This document shows, one piece after another, positions 1 to 10,063 of a DNA stretch of 64,000 nucleotides. The position numbers and the translations under genes are program-made. Source of the DNA: Peristeroidobacter soli (lineage in GTDB: Bacteria; Pseudomonadota; Gammaproteobacteria; Steroidobacterales; Steroidobacteraceae); NCBI RefSeq assembly GCF_004138485.1, contig NZ_RYEV01000003.1, positions 1,550,001 to 1,614,000 of the forward strand, read 5' to 3'. The notes under the pieces are model-generated. The model had not been told where the DNA came from. It worked only from the letters and a program-made list of their open reading frames with translations, and ran no database searches. Within the stretch, counting starts at the first letter, position 1. Every line of letters begins with the position of its first letter.

Positions 1-35
1 TCAGGCCGCGAGACCTGCGCCGTTCAGATTTTCGT

Positions 36-1067
36 TCAGGCGGTTTCCCAGTCCAGCACCACTTTGCCCGACTGGCCCGCGCCCATGATTTCGAAGCCGC
101 GCCGATAGTCGGCGATCGGCAGGCGATGGGTGATGATGGGTCGGACGTTCAGGCCGCTCTGGAGCATGGCGGCCATCTTGTACCAGGTCTCGAACATCTG
201 GCGGCCGTAGATGCCCTTGATGGTGAGGCCCTTGAACACGACCTCGTTCCAGTCGATGGCGACCTCGGTCGAGGGAATGCCCAGCATCGCCAGGCTGCCG
301 CCGTGATGTAACGTGCGCAGCATGCTGCGAATGGCGGAGGCATTGCCGGACATTTCCAGGCCGACGTCGAAGCCTTCCTGCATGCCGAGCTGTTTCATCG
401 CATCGTCGAGGGAATCGCGCGTGACGTTCAGCGCCAGCGTCGCGCCCATCTTGCGGGCCAGGTCGAGACGATAGTCGTTCACGTCGGTGATCACGACGTT
501 GCGCGCGCCGATGAAACGAACGATGGCAACCGCCATGATGCCGATTGGGCCGGCGCCGGTGATCAGCACGTCCTCGCCGACGACATCGAACGCCAGTGCC
601 GTGTGCACGGCGTTGCCGAGCGGATCCAGAATGGACGCGATCTCATCGTCGATGGCGGCCGGCAGCTTGAACGCGTTGAAGGCCGGAATGACGACGTAGT
701 CGGCAAACGAGCCCTGGCGATTCACGCCGACGCCGAGAGTGTTGCGGCACAGATGGCGACGGCCGGCGCGACAGTTGCGGCAGTAGCCGCAAGTGATATG
801 GCCTTCGCCCGAGACCCGATCGCCCGGTTTGAAACCCTGCACTTCGCTGCCGACTTCGACCACTTCACCGCTGTACTCGTGGCCCACCGCCATCGGTACA
901 GGAATGGTCTTCTGGGCCCAGGCGTCCCAGTTGTAGATGTGCATGTCGGTGCCGCAGATCGCGGTCCGCTTCACGCGGATCATCACATCGTTTGGGCCGA
1001 CGGTCGGCTTGGGAATGTCTTGCAGTTCGATGCCGACAGCCGCATGGGCTTTGACTAGTGCGCGCAT
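36..1067 (-). CDS. tdh: L-threonine 3-dehydrogenase
   Basis: Cytoplasmic zinc-dependent medium-chain dehydrogenase that oxidises L-threonine with NAD+ to 2-amino-3-ketobutyrate, the substrate of the neighbouring Kbl. At 343 residues it has the family length. Visible motifs are the catalytic zinc site (AICGTD near residue 38, GHEYSG near 63), the structural zinc cluster [15 protein letters not shown], and the NAD-binding GAGPIG stretch. It lies 30 bases downstream of kbl on the same strand, the usual kbl-tdh operon order. The stop is at 36-38. Confident call. Confidence 0.96.
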   Translation of the reverse strand: MRALVKAHAAVGIELQDIPKPTVGPNDVMIRVKRTAICGTDMHIYNWDAWAQKTIPVPMAVGHEYSGEVVEVGSEVQGFKPGDRVSGEGHITCGYCRNCRAGRRHLCRNTLGVGVNRQGSFADYVVIPAFNAFKLPAAIDDEIASILDPLGNAVHTALAFDVVGEDVLITGAGPIGIMAVAIVRFIGARNVVITDVNDYRLDLARKMGATLALNVTRDSLDDAMKQLGMQEGFDVGLEMSGNASAIRSMLRTLHHGGSLAMLGIPSTEVAIDWNEVVFKGLTIKGIYGRQMFETWYKMAAMLQSGLNVRPIITHRLPIADYRRGFEIMGAGQSGKVVLDWETA

Positions 1068-1097
1068 GATTGTTTGCTTGGGTTTGGATTGAAATAA

Positions 1098-2288
1098 TTA
1101 TCGAATGACGCCGAGTTCTTTGCCTACTGCGGTGAATGCGGCCACGGCTTTGTCCAGCTGTTGGGTGGTATGAGCCGCCGACATCTGGGTGCGGATCCGC
1201 GCCTTACCGTGCGGGACCACTGGGAATGAGAATCCGATGACATAGACCCCGTGATCGAGCAGCCGCTGCGCGAACTCGGACGCGACCTTTGCATCGCCGA
1301 GCATGACCGGAATGATGGGATGTTCGCCCGGCACCAGATTGAAGCCGGCCGCGCTCATCTGTTTGCGGAAGTGCGCCGAATTTTCCCAAAGGCGAGAGCG
1401 CAGCTTGTCGTCGGCTTCGAGCAGATCGAGCACCCGCAGGCTCGCGGCGGCGATGAATGGCGGGATGCTGTTGGAGAACAGGTAGGGGCGCGAGCGCTGC
1501 CGCAGCCAGGTGATGATTTCCTTGCGGCCCGACGTGTAGCCGCCAGCCGCGCCGCCGAGCGCCTTGCCGAGCGTGCCGGTGATGATATCGACGCGATCCA
1601 TCACGCCGCGCAACTCATGCGTGCCGCGCCCGCGCTCACCGACAAAGCCCACTGAGTGCGAGTCATCGACCATCACGAGCGCATCGTAACGATCAGCCAG
1701 ATCGCAGATCTCCTTCAAGCGGGCGATCACCCCGTCCATCGAGAACACGCCGTCGGTGGCGATGAGGCGCACGCGGCAGTTCGCGGCTTCTTTCAGGCGG
1801 GTTTCCAGCTCGTCCAGATCGTTGTTGGCGTAACGAAAACGCTGCGCTTTGCACAGCCGGATGCCATCGATGATGCTGGCGTGATTCAGAGAGTCGCTGA
1901 TGACCGCGTCCTGCTCGTCGAGCAGGGTTTCGAACAAGCCGCCGTTGGCGTCGAAACAGGACGAATACAGAATGGTGTCGTCGGTGCCCAGAAAGCGGCT
2001 CAAACGTTCTTCCAGATCCTTGTGGATCTGGTGCGTGCCGCAGATGAAGCGCACCGACGCCATGCCGTAACCGTAGCGATCCAGCGCCAGCCGGGCGGCT
2101 TCGCGCACCGAGGCGTGATTGGCGAGGCCCAGATAGTTGTTGGCGCACAGGTTCAGGACCTCTTCGCCGCCGACCACCCGCACCGACGAGCTCTGCGGCG
2201 AGCTCAGCACGCGCTCCGGCTTGAACAGGCCTTGGGCGCGCAGTTGTTCCGTTTCCGCCGTCAGTCGCTGAAAAAAATCGCGCTTCAC
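1098..2288 (-). CDS. kbl: 2-amino-3-ketobutyrate CoA ligase
   Basis: PLP enzyme of the alpha-oxoamine synthase family that cleaves 2-amino-3-ketobutyrate with CoA to glycine and acetyl-CoA, completing threonine degradation begun by Tdh. The 396 residues equal the usual size. The PLP lysine lies in [13 protein letters not shown], and the family signature [10 protein letters not shown] is present. A GAGG ribosome site precedes the ATG. The 129 bases upstream, to the end of the DUF885 gene, should hold the promoter for both genes. Confidence 0.96.
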   Translation of the reverse strand: MKRDFFQRLTAETEQLRAQGLFKPERVLSSPQSSSVRVVGGEEVLNLCANNYLGLANHASVREAARLALDRYGYGMASVRFICGTHQIHKDLEERLSRFLGTDDTILYSSCFDANGGLFETLLDEQDAVISDSLNHASIIDGIRLCKAQRFRYANNDLDELETRLKEAANCRVRLIATDGVFSMDGVIARLKEICDLADRYDALVMVDDSHSVGFVGERGRGTHELRGVMDRVDIITGTLGKALGGAAGGYTSGRKEIITWLRQRSRPYLFSNSIPPFIAAASLRVLDLLEADDKLRSRLWENSAHFRKQMSAAGFNLVPGEHPIIPVMLGDAKVASEFAQRLLDHGVYVIGFSFPVVPHGKARIRTQMSAAHTTQQLDKAVAAFTAVGKELGVIR

Positions 2289-2417
2289 ATGGACCTCACT
2301 ACCCCTGTTCAGGGCGCGGATTGTGCCACTGTGCGGATGACGGCTAGCAGGTCAGCTAGGTTCCGCGGCTTGGAGTACAGCTTTATGGAACCGTGAATAC
2401 AGGTCTGTAGTGCGGGA

Positions 2418-4229
2418 TTATCCGGGGGCGCCCTTGCTCCACTGCGCCACGGCGGAATGCAGCACGTCGATGGGCACCGGCCCCGATCTCAACACCAGAT
2501 CGTGGTAGAGCCGAACGTCGAAGCGGCCGGCCATTTTCTGGCGCGCGGCCTCGCGGGCGGCGCGGATTTCAGTTGCGCCGACCATGAAGCTGCAGGCCTG
2601 GCCGGGATAGACACAGTAACGATCGATCTCACGCTCGGTGGACAGCTGCCGTTCGCCCGCGTTCTCGACCATCCAATTGACCGCTTGCTCGCGCGTCCAG
2701 CGATGATGATGAATGCCGGTATCGACGACGATGCGAGCCGCGCGGAACAATTCCGATTGCAGCAGCCCGATCCGGCCCGCCGCGTTCTTCTCATAAATGC
2801 CCAGCTCATCGGCCACGCGCTCGGCGTACAGCGCCCAGCCTTCGGTGTAAGCGGAGAAGCGCACCAGTCGACGGAACAACGACAGTTCGCCCGCCGATCG
2901 CAACACGCTGAACTGGAAGTGATGTCCTGGAATGCCTTCGTGATGAGTCAGTGTCGGCAGACGCCACAAAGGCAGCTCGGCCGGCGATTTCAAATTAAGC
3001 GAGAACGTGCCGGGCGCGCCGCCGACGCCGTCGCTGTAGAACGCACCCGGCGCGCCATTCTCGATGGCGATTGGAATGCGCTTCACCAGCAGCTCGTCCT
3101 TCGGAATCGTCTTGAAGCCCTTCGGCAGCAGCGCACGAATCGCAGCGATGTCGTCACGTGCGGCGGCGAGCAACTGCTCACGTCCGGCATCGGTCTCCGG
3201 CACGAGGAAGCGAGGATCGGCATCCAGTGCTTTGATGCGCTCGCCGATGGGGCCTTTCTTCAGTCCTTGTTCCCGCAGGCTGCGATCGAGCTGCGCGGAA
3301 ATGTCGGCAACGAGTTGCAGGCCGCGCTTGTGTAAATCGCCCGGCGCGATCCGGGTCGTCGTGTTCGAGAGCACGGACGCCGCGTAGTAAGCGTCGCCGT
3401 CGGGAAGTGCCCAAACGCCCGCGGATGTTTTTGCTTTCGGCGCGAGTGCGCGCAACGCATCCATCTGCCTTGTGAGTGCAGGCACGATCTGAGATCGGAA
3501 TATTTCTTCCGCGCGCGGCCCGAGGTCGCCGAGCTTCTTCGCTCGGGCACGCTCGACGGCCGGGCCGATCATCGCGGTTCGAGCCGGTGGCGTCGCTTGC
3601 AAGGTCCGGATCTGATCGAGCGTTCTGGTGATTACGAAGCTGGGAGGAATCACACCGATGCCGGCGTCGTGACGAATCCTCTCGGTCTCCTGATCCAGCG
3701 CGCGTGCCACTGCGCTCATGCGCGAGAAATAGGCATCGACATCCGGTGCGGACTCGAGCGGATGACGCGAGCCGAGGAATTCCGGCAGCCAATAATAGGT
3801 GCCGTTCATCTGGCTGACCGGATACGGACTCGGTCGCAGATCGATATCCATGGTGCCGTAGCGGCCGGTTAGATCTTTCAGCGACGAATACACGAATACG
3901 CCGGTGTCGTAGTCGAGCCGGGCGCCGGCCCCGAGCCTGGTGCGATCGATCCGGGCAAGCTCGCTCAGTGCCCGGCTCGCCGATTCATGATCCTTCGCGG
4001 TGGCGGCCAGCGAGCGGTCGTCGAGCCTGGAGCGAAGCTCGGCATTGGCGCCGACATCGAATTCATATTGTGTCGCTTGTTCCGGGCTGCGCCGCAGATA
4101 CTCCTCTGCCAACCGTTGCAGGAGAACATCGAGCGCGGGGGACGTGCCATTGGCTGCGAACGCGGGCAGCCCGCTGACAGCTGCAAGGCTGGCTCCGACG
4201 GCGGCGCGGAGTAGAGTGCGGCGGTTCAT
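2418..4229 (-). CDS. DUF885 family protein with twin-arginine-like signal
   Basis: About 603 residues from the ATG at 4229, which begins MNRRTLLRAAVGAS and is followed by a hydrophobic stretch ending in an AFA-like cleavage site, so export (probably Tat) is likely. A longer reading from 4256 would hide the signal. The body matches the DUF885 family of putative metallo-hydrolases: the HEGIPGHH motif in the C-terminal half resembles a zinc-binding HExxxGHH arrangement. Substrate unknown; peptidase-like or esterase-like activity has been suggested for relatives. It stands alone between kbl and glpD. Confidence 0.85.
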   Translation of the reverse strand: MNRRTLLRAAVGASLAAVSGLPAFAANGTSPALDVLLQRLAEEYLRRSPEQATQYEFDVGANAELRSRLDDRSLAATAKDHESASRALSELARIDRTRLGAGARLDYDTGVFVYSSLKDLTGRYGTMDIDLRPSPYPVSQMNGTYYWLPEFLGSRHPLESAPDVDAYFSRMSAVARALDQETERIRHDAGIGVIPPSFVITRTLDQIRTLQATPPARTAMIGPAVERARAKKLGDLGPRAEEIFRSQIVPALTRQMDALRALAPKAKTSAGVWALPDGDAYYAASVLSNTTTRIAPGDLHKRGLQLVADISAQLDRSLREQGLKKGPIGERIKALDADPRFLVPETDAGREQLLAAARDDIAAIRALLPKGFKTIPKDELLVKRIPIAIENGAPGAFYSDGVGGAPGTFSLNLKSPAELPLWRLPTLTHHEGIPGHHFQFSVLRSAGELSLFRRLVRFSAYTEGWALYAERVADELGIYEKNAAGRIGLLQSELFRAARIVVDTGIHHHRWTREQAVNWMVENAGERQLSTEREIDRYCVYPGQACSFMVGATEIRAAREAARQKMAGRFDVRLYHDLVLRSGPVPIDVLHSAVAQWSKGAPG

Positions 4230-4344
4230 ACATGTCCTCTGGTCGAAAGCGGCCAAGGCCCTTTCGACACGTCCGCCAAAAGGCGCGACTTTTGTCGGAC
4301 TGCAGCTTACCCACTCCCGCCCGGGCCGGCCATGCGGGTACCAG

Positions 4345-5847
4345 CTAAGTTCGTTGCGAATCGAACAATTGCGCGACCCGGTGTCGTTGCGGTTCGTTCA
4401 AATGCAGTCCCAGCTTGGTCCGGCGCCAGAGTATGTCCTCGCCGCTACGGGCCCATTCATTGGCGATCAGATAGTCGATCTCGGCCTGGGTGAGGCCGGC
4501 GCCATAGTGCTCGCCCAGGTCCAGCATGGCTTGCGCCTTGCCGAGAATTTTCCCGACGCGCGTTCCGTACGCGTGCGCCAGCCGATTCGCCGTCGCCGCG
4601 GGCAGGAACGGCCAGCGTTTGTGGACGCCTTCGGCGAAGGCGGCAAAGTCCGCGCGCGGCAGGTCGCCGCCGGGCAGGGCCGCCTTATCGGTCCACTCAC
4701 GATCGCTGCTGTTCAAATGGGGCTGCAGTTTTTCCAGCGCGCTTTCAGCCAGCCGGCGATAGGTCGTGATCTTGCCGCCGAACACGGATAGCACGGGCGG
4801 AGCGTCGGGCGTCGTTTCCGTCAGTTCGAGTTTGTAATCGCGGGTGACTTTGGAGGCGTTCTTCGATTCGTCATCCGACAGCGGCCGCACGCCGGCGTAA
4901 CTCCATTTCACATCCGCGGGCGAGATGTGCTTGCGGAAGTAACTGTTGACGGTACTGCACAGATACAACACTTCTTCGGACGAGATGCTGACCCTGGTCG
5001 CATCGCCCGTGAACGGCACGTCGGTGGTGCCGACCAGCGTGAACTGATCCTGGTAGGGAATCGTGAATACGATGCGCCCGTCGGGATTCTGCAGCATGAA
5101 GGCGTGCTCGCCGTTGTATAGCCGAGGCACGACGATGTGACTGCCCTTGACCAGGCGCACGTGCGCTTCGTTATCCATCGCTGGAAAACCTTTGAGCACT
5201 TCCTGCACCCAGGGACCCGCGGCATTGACGATGGCGCGAGCATGCACCTGTGTGGTCTGGCTGCTCTTCACGTCTTGAAGGGTCGCTAGCCATTGCGAGT
5301 TGTCGACCTTCGCGGAGATGAAGCGTGTGCGCGTGCGAATCGACGCGCCACGCAGCGCTGCATCGAGCGCATTCAACACGACCAGCCGGCTGTCATCGAC
5401 CCAGCAATCGGAATAAGAGAAGCCGTGATCCAGTCCGGGGCGCAAGGCGCCGTACTGACCGTTGGCCAGTCGCACGCCGCGTGACGCGGGCAGAATCTTT
5501 CGACCGCCGATGTGATCGTAAAAGAACAGGCCGAGACGCATCAGCCAGCGCGGCCGCAGCTCAGGCACGTGCGGCAGGATGAATTGCATGGGCCGGATGA
5601 TGTGAGGTGCGATGCGCAGCAGCCGCTCGCGTTCCATCAATGCTTCGCGGACCAGCCGGAACTCGAAAAACTCCAGGTAACGCAGGCCGCCGTGAATCAG
5701 CTTGGTGCTGGCGGAGGAGGTGGCCGAAGCCAGATCGGCCTGTTCGACCAGCATGACTTTCAAGCCGCGCCCGGCCGCGTCGCGCGCGATGCCGGCGCCG
5801 TTGATTCCGCCACCGACGATGAGCAGATCGACGGCCGTCGCGGTCAT
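4345..5847 (-). CDS. glpD: aerobic glycerol-3-phosphate dehydrogenase
   Basis: FAD enzyme of the inner-membrane face that oxidises glycerol-3-phosphate to dihydroxyacetone phosphate and passes electrons to quinone. From the ATG at 5847 the protein is 501 residues, the E. coli GlpD length, and starts directly before the FAD dinucleotide fold VGGGINGAGIARDAAGRG. Upstream in-frame codons to 5961 are probably untranslated. KLIHGGLRYLE and a C-terminal DAO domain support the call. A GC hairpin (5910-5925, six-base-pair stem) sits in the leader. No glpK or glpF is adjacent, so it is a lone glp gene here. Confidence 0.94.
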   Translation of the reverse strand: MTATAVDLLIVGGGINGAGIARDAAGRGLKVMLVEQADLASATSSASTKLIHGGLRYLEFFEFRLVREALMERERLLRIAPHIIRPMQFILPHVPELRPRWLMRLGLFFYDHIGGRKILPASRGVRLANGQYGALRPGLDHGFSYSDCWVDDSRLVVLNALDAALRGASIRTRTRFISAKVDNSQWLATLQDVKSSQTTQVHARAIVNAAGPWVQEVLKGFPAMDNEAHVRLVKGSHIVVPRLYNGEHAFMLQNPDGRIVFTIPYQDQFTLVGTTDVPFTGDATRVSISSEEVLYLCSTVNSYFRKHISPADVKWSYAGVRPLSDDESKNASKVTRDYKLELTETTPDAPPVLSVFGGKITTYRRLAESALEKLQPHLNSSDREWTDKAALPGGDLPRADFAAFAEGVHKRWPFLPAATANRLAHAYGTRVGKILGKAQAMLDLGEHYGAGLTQAEIDYLIANEWARSGEDILWRRTKLGLHLNEPQRHRVAQLFDSQRT

Positions 5848-6048
5848 GTGCTCAAGCCCAAGAGATAAAACCTCTGGTAATCGAAGCCACCCGGGTACAT
5901 GGAAGTGCCCCGCCGCTTGCGGCGGCGAGAGGTGACAGTCACGCCTGTTGCCGAATCGCACGCGGGTCGCGGCAGGATGCCCGATCCCGCGTACGATGTG
6001 TATGCCCGTTCGTGCACCTGCGTTACGTGAACGGCGTACACTGCCTTC

Positions 6049-6444
6049 ATGAGCGACGACAAGGCCTCCGGGGATCAGACCGGATTACGCATCGACAAAT
6101 GGCTGTGGTTTGCCCGGCTGTTCAAGAGCCGTTCGCAGGCGACGGACGCGGTCGCGGGTGGCCTGGTGCATGTGAATGGCGATCGCGTGAAGCCCTCGCG
6201 TGTCGTGCATGTCGATGACAGGTTGCATATCACCAAGGACGAGACGCGGCTCGAAATCATCGTGCGGGGCATGCCGGTGCGGCGCGGCCCCGCGCCCGAA
6301 GCCCGGCTGCATTATGAAGAGACGCCCGGGAGCATCGCGGCGCGAGAGCTGCAGCGGGAGCGCAATCGACTCGCGGCCCCGGCGCCGGACGGCCGGCCCG
6401 ATAAGCACTCCCGTCGAATCCTGCGCGATCTGCGTCGAGGCTAG
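6049..6444 (+). CDS. hslR: S4-domain RNA-binding heat shock protein 15 homologue
   Basis: 131 residues with an N-terminal S4 domain: RIDKWLWFARLFKSRSQA is the characteristic start, followed by a basic, arginine-rich tail. In E. coli, Hsp15 binds 50S subunits that carry a stalled nascent chain and helps recycle them. Divergent from glpD across about 200 bases. The last four bases overlap the 3' end of the convergent XdhC gene. Confidence 0.9.
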   Translation: MSDDKASGDQTGLRIDKWLWFARLFKSRSQATDAVAGGLVHVNGDRVKPSRVVHVDDRLHITKDETRLEIIVRGMPVRRGPAPEARLHYEETPGSIAARELQRERNRLAAPAPDGRPDKHSRRILRDLRRG

Positions 6445-7526
6445 CCCGGCGGCGCCTTGCTGAACGAGCCGCCTTCGCGACCCGCCATCACGGCCTGAAT
6501 TTCGGCGACGATGGCCAGCGCAATCGCTTCCGGCGAGCGTGCACCAATATCGAGCCCGATCGGTCCATACAAGCGACCGCTGAGCCGGGCCGCTTGGTCG
6601 CCGAGCTCATGTAACAAGCGAATGCGTCGGGGCGCCGGGCCGAGCAAGCCCACATACGGAATCGAGCTGTCCGCGAGTGCCGCGAGATACGCTTGATCCG
6701 ACAGCAGGTGATGACTCATCACGACCGCGGCGTCGTACTGCCCGACCTGCAATTCCTGTGGCAACTCGGCTGAGGGTTTGAGTGCAACCCGTCGGGCTCG
6801 TGGAAAGCGCTCCGCGACGGCGTAGGCCGGTCGGTGATCGAGCACAGTGACTTGCCAGTTCATCAGGCCGGCGATCTCCACGAGCGGCATGGCATCCGGC
6901 CCCGCGCCGAGCAGCAGCAGGCGCGGCGGCAGTTCGATCGGCACGACCAGAAAGGTCGCATTGTCCGCCTCGACCACCCGGCTCGACGGCCCGGCACCAC
7001 GCGGCGTCGATATCTCCATCGCGGCGGCCACTGGCGCCGGCACCGAATGTTTGTTCTGAGTCCAGAACGCCGCGCCCAAAGGAAATTTCGGATTGCCCGA
7101 CTGCGTGACCACGACGAAGCTCGCCTCGGTTTGATCGAAGCGGCACCGCGACGCGAACTGGAACGGCTGATAGTCGTTGGCGGGCTCCAGCCGGCTCAAC
7201 AGGATGGTCATCGCGCCTTCGCACCCCAGGCCGATGCCCCAGATCACGTCGTCCGAGCTGCGCGTGTCGTAATGAACCGTTTCCGGCTCGCCGCTCTGGA
7301 GCACGGTCCGCGCGCGCTCCATGAGGTCCGCTTCCAGACAACCGCCGCTCAGCAGGCCGGCGACGCGTCCATCGCCGGCGATCAGCATCTGGGCGCCGGC
7401 CTTGCGATAGGTCGAACCCAGAGTCTGCGCGACGGTGGCGAGCACCAGCGGCTCGCCGCGGTCGACGTAGTGGCGAAAGAAGTCGTCGGCGGCGACGCCG
7501 CTGTGGATCAGGCCTGGCTGAGTCAT
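6441..7526 (-). CDS. XdhC/CoxI family molybdoenzyme maturation protein
   Basis: About 361 residues from the ATG at 7526; an in-frame TTG at 7556 would add ten residues. The N-terminal XdhC/CoxI domain has the GGCLEADL motif, and the C-terminal half carries a Rossmann-type GAGPDAMPLVEIA segment. Relatives protect and insert sulphurated molybdenum cofactor into xanthine or CO dehydrogenase-like enzymes. The likely clients in this window are the molybdenum hydroxylase subunits in the island at 47-53 kb, but they are 40 kb away, so the link is inference. Confidence 0.87.
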   Translation of the reverse strand: MTQPGLIHSGVAADDFFRHYVDRGEPLVLATVAQTLGSTYRKAGAQMLIAGDGRVAGLLSGGCLEADLMERARTVLQSGEPETVHYDTRSSDDVIWGIGLGCEGAMTILLSRLEPANDYQPFQFASRCRFDQTEASFVVVTQSGNPKFPLGAAFWTQNKHSVPAPVAAAMEISTPRGAGPSSRVVEADNATFLVVPIELPPRLLLLGAGPDAMPLVEIAGLMNWQVTVLDHRPAYAVAERFPRARRVALKPSAELPQELQVGQYDAAVVMSHHLLSDQAYLAALADSSIPYVGLLGPAPRRIRLLHELGDQAARLSGRLYGPIGLDIGARSPEAIALAIVAEIQAVMAGREGGSFSKAPPG

Positions 7527-7735
7527 GGCTGGGATTGGAACTGTCGCGACTGACAATCATCCCAGCTTCGTGGCGGCCGTGCATGCAAAACGGCACGCAA
7601 TGCTTGCCTGATCCAGCAAGATTTCACACAGCAGTATGGCGCGGGATGCTGGCAATTCTGCACACACGCGCAGTTCCTGCATGGCCGGTACGCGCTTACA
7701 ATGACTCGCCGAACCGATGGGGGAGATGACCAGCA

Positions 7736-8821
7736 ATGCCGGGGCCCGAACCGCAGACCAGCACGCCAGCCTCTGACGTTGCTCTGATCGACGTCCTGCC
7801 TCAGCACCGGTTCGATGAAGCCCCCCTGTGGCAATACCTGCAGCAGCACCTCGAGGATTTCTCGACCCCGGCGCGGCTGCGCCAGTTTCAAGGCGGCCAA
7901 TCCAACCCGACTTATCTGATCGAGACTCCGACCCGGAAGTTCGTGCTACGGAAGAAGCCGCCGGGCAAGCTGTTGCCATCGGCGCATCTGATCGAGCGCG
8001 AATATCGCATTCTGCGCGCGCTGCCCGATACGGATGTCCCCGTGCCTCGCGCGCGCCTGCTTTGCGAAGACCCGAGCATCATCGGCACGCCGTTCTATGT
8101 GATGGATCATGTCGAGGGTCGCGTGATCACCGGCGTGCATCTGCCGAATCTGACGCCGGCGGACCGCCGCGCAATTTACACCGACTACGCACGCGTCGCC
8201 GCCAGGCTGCATGGGGTCGACTACAAGGCCTGCGGCTTGAGCGATTTCGGCAAGCCGGAGGGATACGTCGCGCGCCAGCTGGATCGCTGGACCAAACAGT
8301 ATCTGGCGTCGCAGACCGAACAGAACGCCGACATGAACGAGTTGATGGCGTGGCTCGGCGCGCATCTGCCGGCGAGCGATGAGACGGCGATCGTTCATGG
8401 CGACTACCGGATCGGCAACACGATTCTGCATCCCACGGAGCCGCGCATCATCGCGGTGCTGGATTGGGAGCTGGCGACCCTCGGTCATCCGCTCAGCGAT
8501 CTGGCGTATGCCTGCATGTTCTATCGCATCCCGCCCAGCGATACCGGCGGCGGTGGGCTCGCCGGTCTCGACATCGCGGCGCTGGGCATTCCAGATGAGC
8601 AGGAGTTCCTGAGCCTGTACTGCAAGTACTCCGGTCGCGAGCACATCGCCGACTGGCCGTTCTTCCTGGCGTTTGCCTATTTCCGCATGGCTGCGATCAC
8701 GCAAGGCGTGTACGCGCGAGCCCTGCAGGGCAATGCCGCCGATCGACGCGCCATCAAATATGGTGAGCATGCCAAGGCCTTCGCCGCCGCCGGTCGCGAG
8801 ATGACACGCCGGGCGGGCTGA
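7736..8821 (+). CDS. ACAD10-type phosphotransferase (APH family)
   Basis: 361-residue aminoglycoside-phosphotransferase-fold protein. The ATP-binding start QGGQSNPTYLIET, the lysine segment FVLRKKPPGK, the catalytic HGDYRIGN and the metal-binding VLDWELATLG are all visible. In bacteria this subfamily is routinely encoded next to acyl-CoA dehydrogenases and is related to ACAD10/11, where the kinase domain is fused to a dehydrogenase that acts on 4-hydroxyacyl-CoA. The two dehydrogenases directly downstream fit that role. Not an antibiotic-resistance gene as far as context shows. Confidence 0.88.
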   Translation: MPGPEPQTSTPASDVALIDVLPQHRFDEAPLWQYLQQHLEDFSTPARLRQFQGGQSNPTYLIETPTRKFVLRKKPPGKLLPSAHLIEREYRILRALPDTDVPVPRARLLCEDPSIIGTPFYVMDHVEGRVITGVHLPNLTPADRRAIYTDYARVAARLHGVDYKACGLSDFGKPEGYVARQLDRWTKQYLASQTEQNADMNELMAWLGAHLPASDETAIVHGDYRIGNTILHPTEPRIIAVLDWELATLGHPLSDLAYACMFYRIPPSDTGGGGLAGLDIAALGIPDEQEFLSLYCKYSGREHIADWPFFLAFAYFRMAAITQGVYARALQGNAADRRAIKYGEHAKAFAAAGREMTRRAG

Positions 8822-8850
8822 CGAGCGCCGCTGTTTTGGAGAGAACTCAT

Positions 8851-10047
8851 ATGTCCGCACCACTGAATTCAGACCAGACCCTGGCCGCGTTCCGTCGCGA
8901 CACTCGCGCGTGGCTGGAGGCGAATTGTCCTGCCGAGATGCGTCAGCCCATTGTCGATGAATACGATGTTTGCTGGGGCGGCCGGCGCGCCCAGTTCAAG
9001 AACGACGCGCAGCGTGTGTGGCTGGAGAAGATGGCCGAGCGCGGCTGGACCGTGCCCGAGTGGCCCAAGCAGTACGGCGGTGGCGGCCTGAGCAAAGACG
9101 AAGCGCGCGTGCTGCGTGAAGAGATGGCGGCGCTGAAATGCCGTCCGCCGCTCACTTCATTCGGCATCTCGATGCTCGGCCCCGCGCTGTTGAAGTATGG
9201 CAACGAGAAACAAAAGAGCGAACACATTCCGAAGATCGTGCGCGGTGAGATTCGCTGGTGCCAGGGCTATTCCGAGCCGGGCGCCGGTTCCGACCTCGCC
9301 TCGCTGAAGACGCGCGCCGAGGACCAGGGCGATCACTTCCTGGTCAACGGCTCGAAGATCTGGACCAGCTATGGCGACCAGGCCGACTGGATCTTTTGTC
9401 TGGTGCGCACCAGCTTCACCGGCAAGAAACAGGAAGGCATCAGCTTCGTGCTGTTCGACATGGAGTCGCCCGGCGTCAGCACCCGTCCGATCCGTTTGAT
9501 TTCCGGTTATTCGCCGTTCACCCAGACGTTCTTCGACAACGTCAAAGTGCCCAAGGAGAACCTGCTCGGTGAATTGAACAAGGGCTGGACCATCGCCAAG
9601 TATCTGCTCACACACGAAAGGAACATGATCGGAGGCATGGGCACGCAGCGGGTCACGCCGCTCAGCCAGCTTGCGATCAGGAACCTCGGTCTAACTGCAG
9701 GTCGTCTCTCCGAGCCTGCGTTACGTACCGATATCGCGCGCTTCGAGATGGACGCGCTCGCGTTCGCACTCACCATGAACCGCGTGACCGATGAGGCGAA
9801 GGCGGGCAACGAAACGGGCGCGATGTCATCGATGCTGAAGTACTACGGCACCGAGCTCAACAAGCGCCGCGCCGAGCTGACCATGTCGGTGGCCGGCAGT
9901 GAAGGGCTGAAGTTCGGGGACGCGCACAGCGAGGAGCAACTGGCCGCGATGTGGTTGCGGACCAAGGCCAACTCCATCGAGGGCGGCACGTCGGAAATTC
10001 AACTCAATATCATCGCCAAGAACGTGCTGCGTCTGCCGGGCGCCTGA
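8851..10047 (+). CDS. acyl-CoA dehydrogenase (first of pair)
   Basis: 398 residues from the ATG at 8851, chosen because a TTGGAGAGA ribosome site lies eight bases upstream; an earlier in-frame ATG at 8836 overlaps that site. FAD enzyme of fatty-acid or alicyclic acyl-CoA beta-oxidation. Seen: CQGYSEPGAGSDLASLKT (flavin/substrate loop) and the C-terminal GGTSEIQLNIIAKNVLRLPG signature. It follows the phosphotransferase by about 30 bases and precedes the second dehydrogenase by 16, so the three form one operon. Substrate not deducible. Confidence 0.92.
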   Translation: MSAPLNSDQTLAAFRRDTRAWLEANCPAEMRQPIVDEYDVCWGGRRAQFKNDAQRVWLEKMAERGWTVPEWPKQYGGGGLSKDEARVLREEMAALKCRPPLTSFGISMLGPALLKYGNEKQKSEHIPKIVRGEIRWCQGYSEPGAGSDLASLKTRAEDQGDHFLVNGSKIWTSYGDQADWIFCLVRTSFTGKKQEGISFVLFDMESPGVSTRPIRLISGYSPFTQTFFDNVKVPKENLLGELNKGWTIAKYLLTHERNMIGGMGTQRVTPLSQLAIRNLGLTAGRLSEPALRTDIARFEMDALAFALTMNRVTDEAKAGNETGAMSSMLKYYGTELNKRRAELTMSVAGSEGLKFGDAHSEEQLAAMWLRTKANSIEGGTSEIQLNIIAKNVLRLPGA

Positions 10048-10063
10048 CGCGGAGGATGAATTC

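Noticed and set aside
1-35. Possible gene end at the left edge
   Set aside because: Too short to judge; no frame beyond the tdh stop can be supported.
5848-6048. Possible riboswitch in the glpD leader
   Set aside because: Only one GC hairpin (5910-5925); no match to known riboswitch cores by eye.
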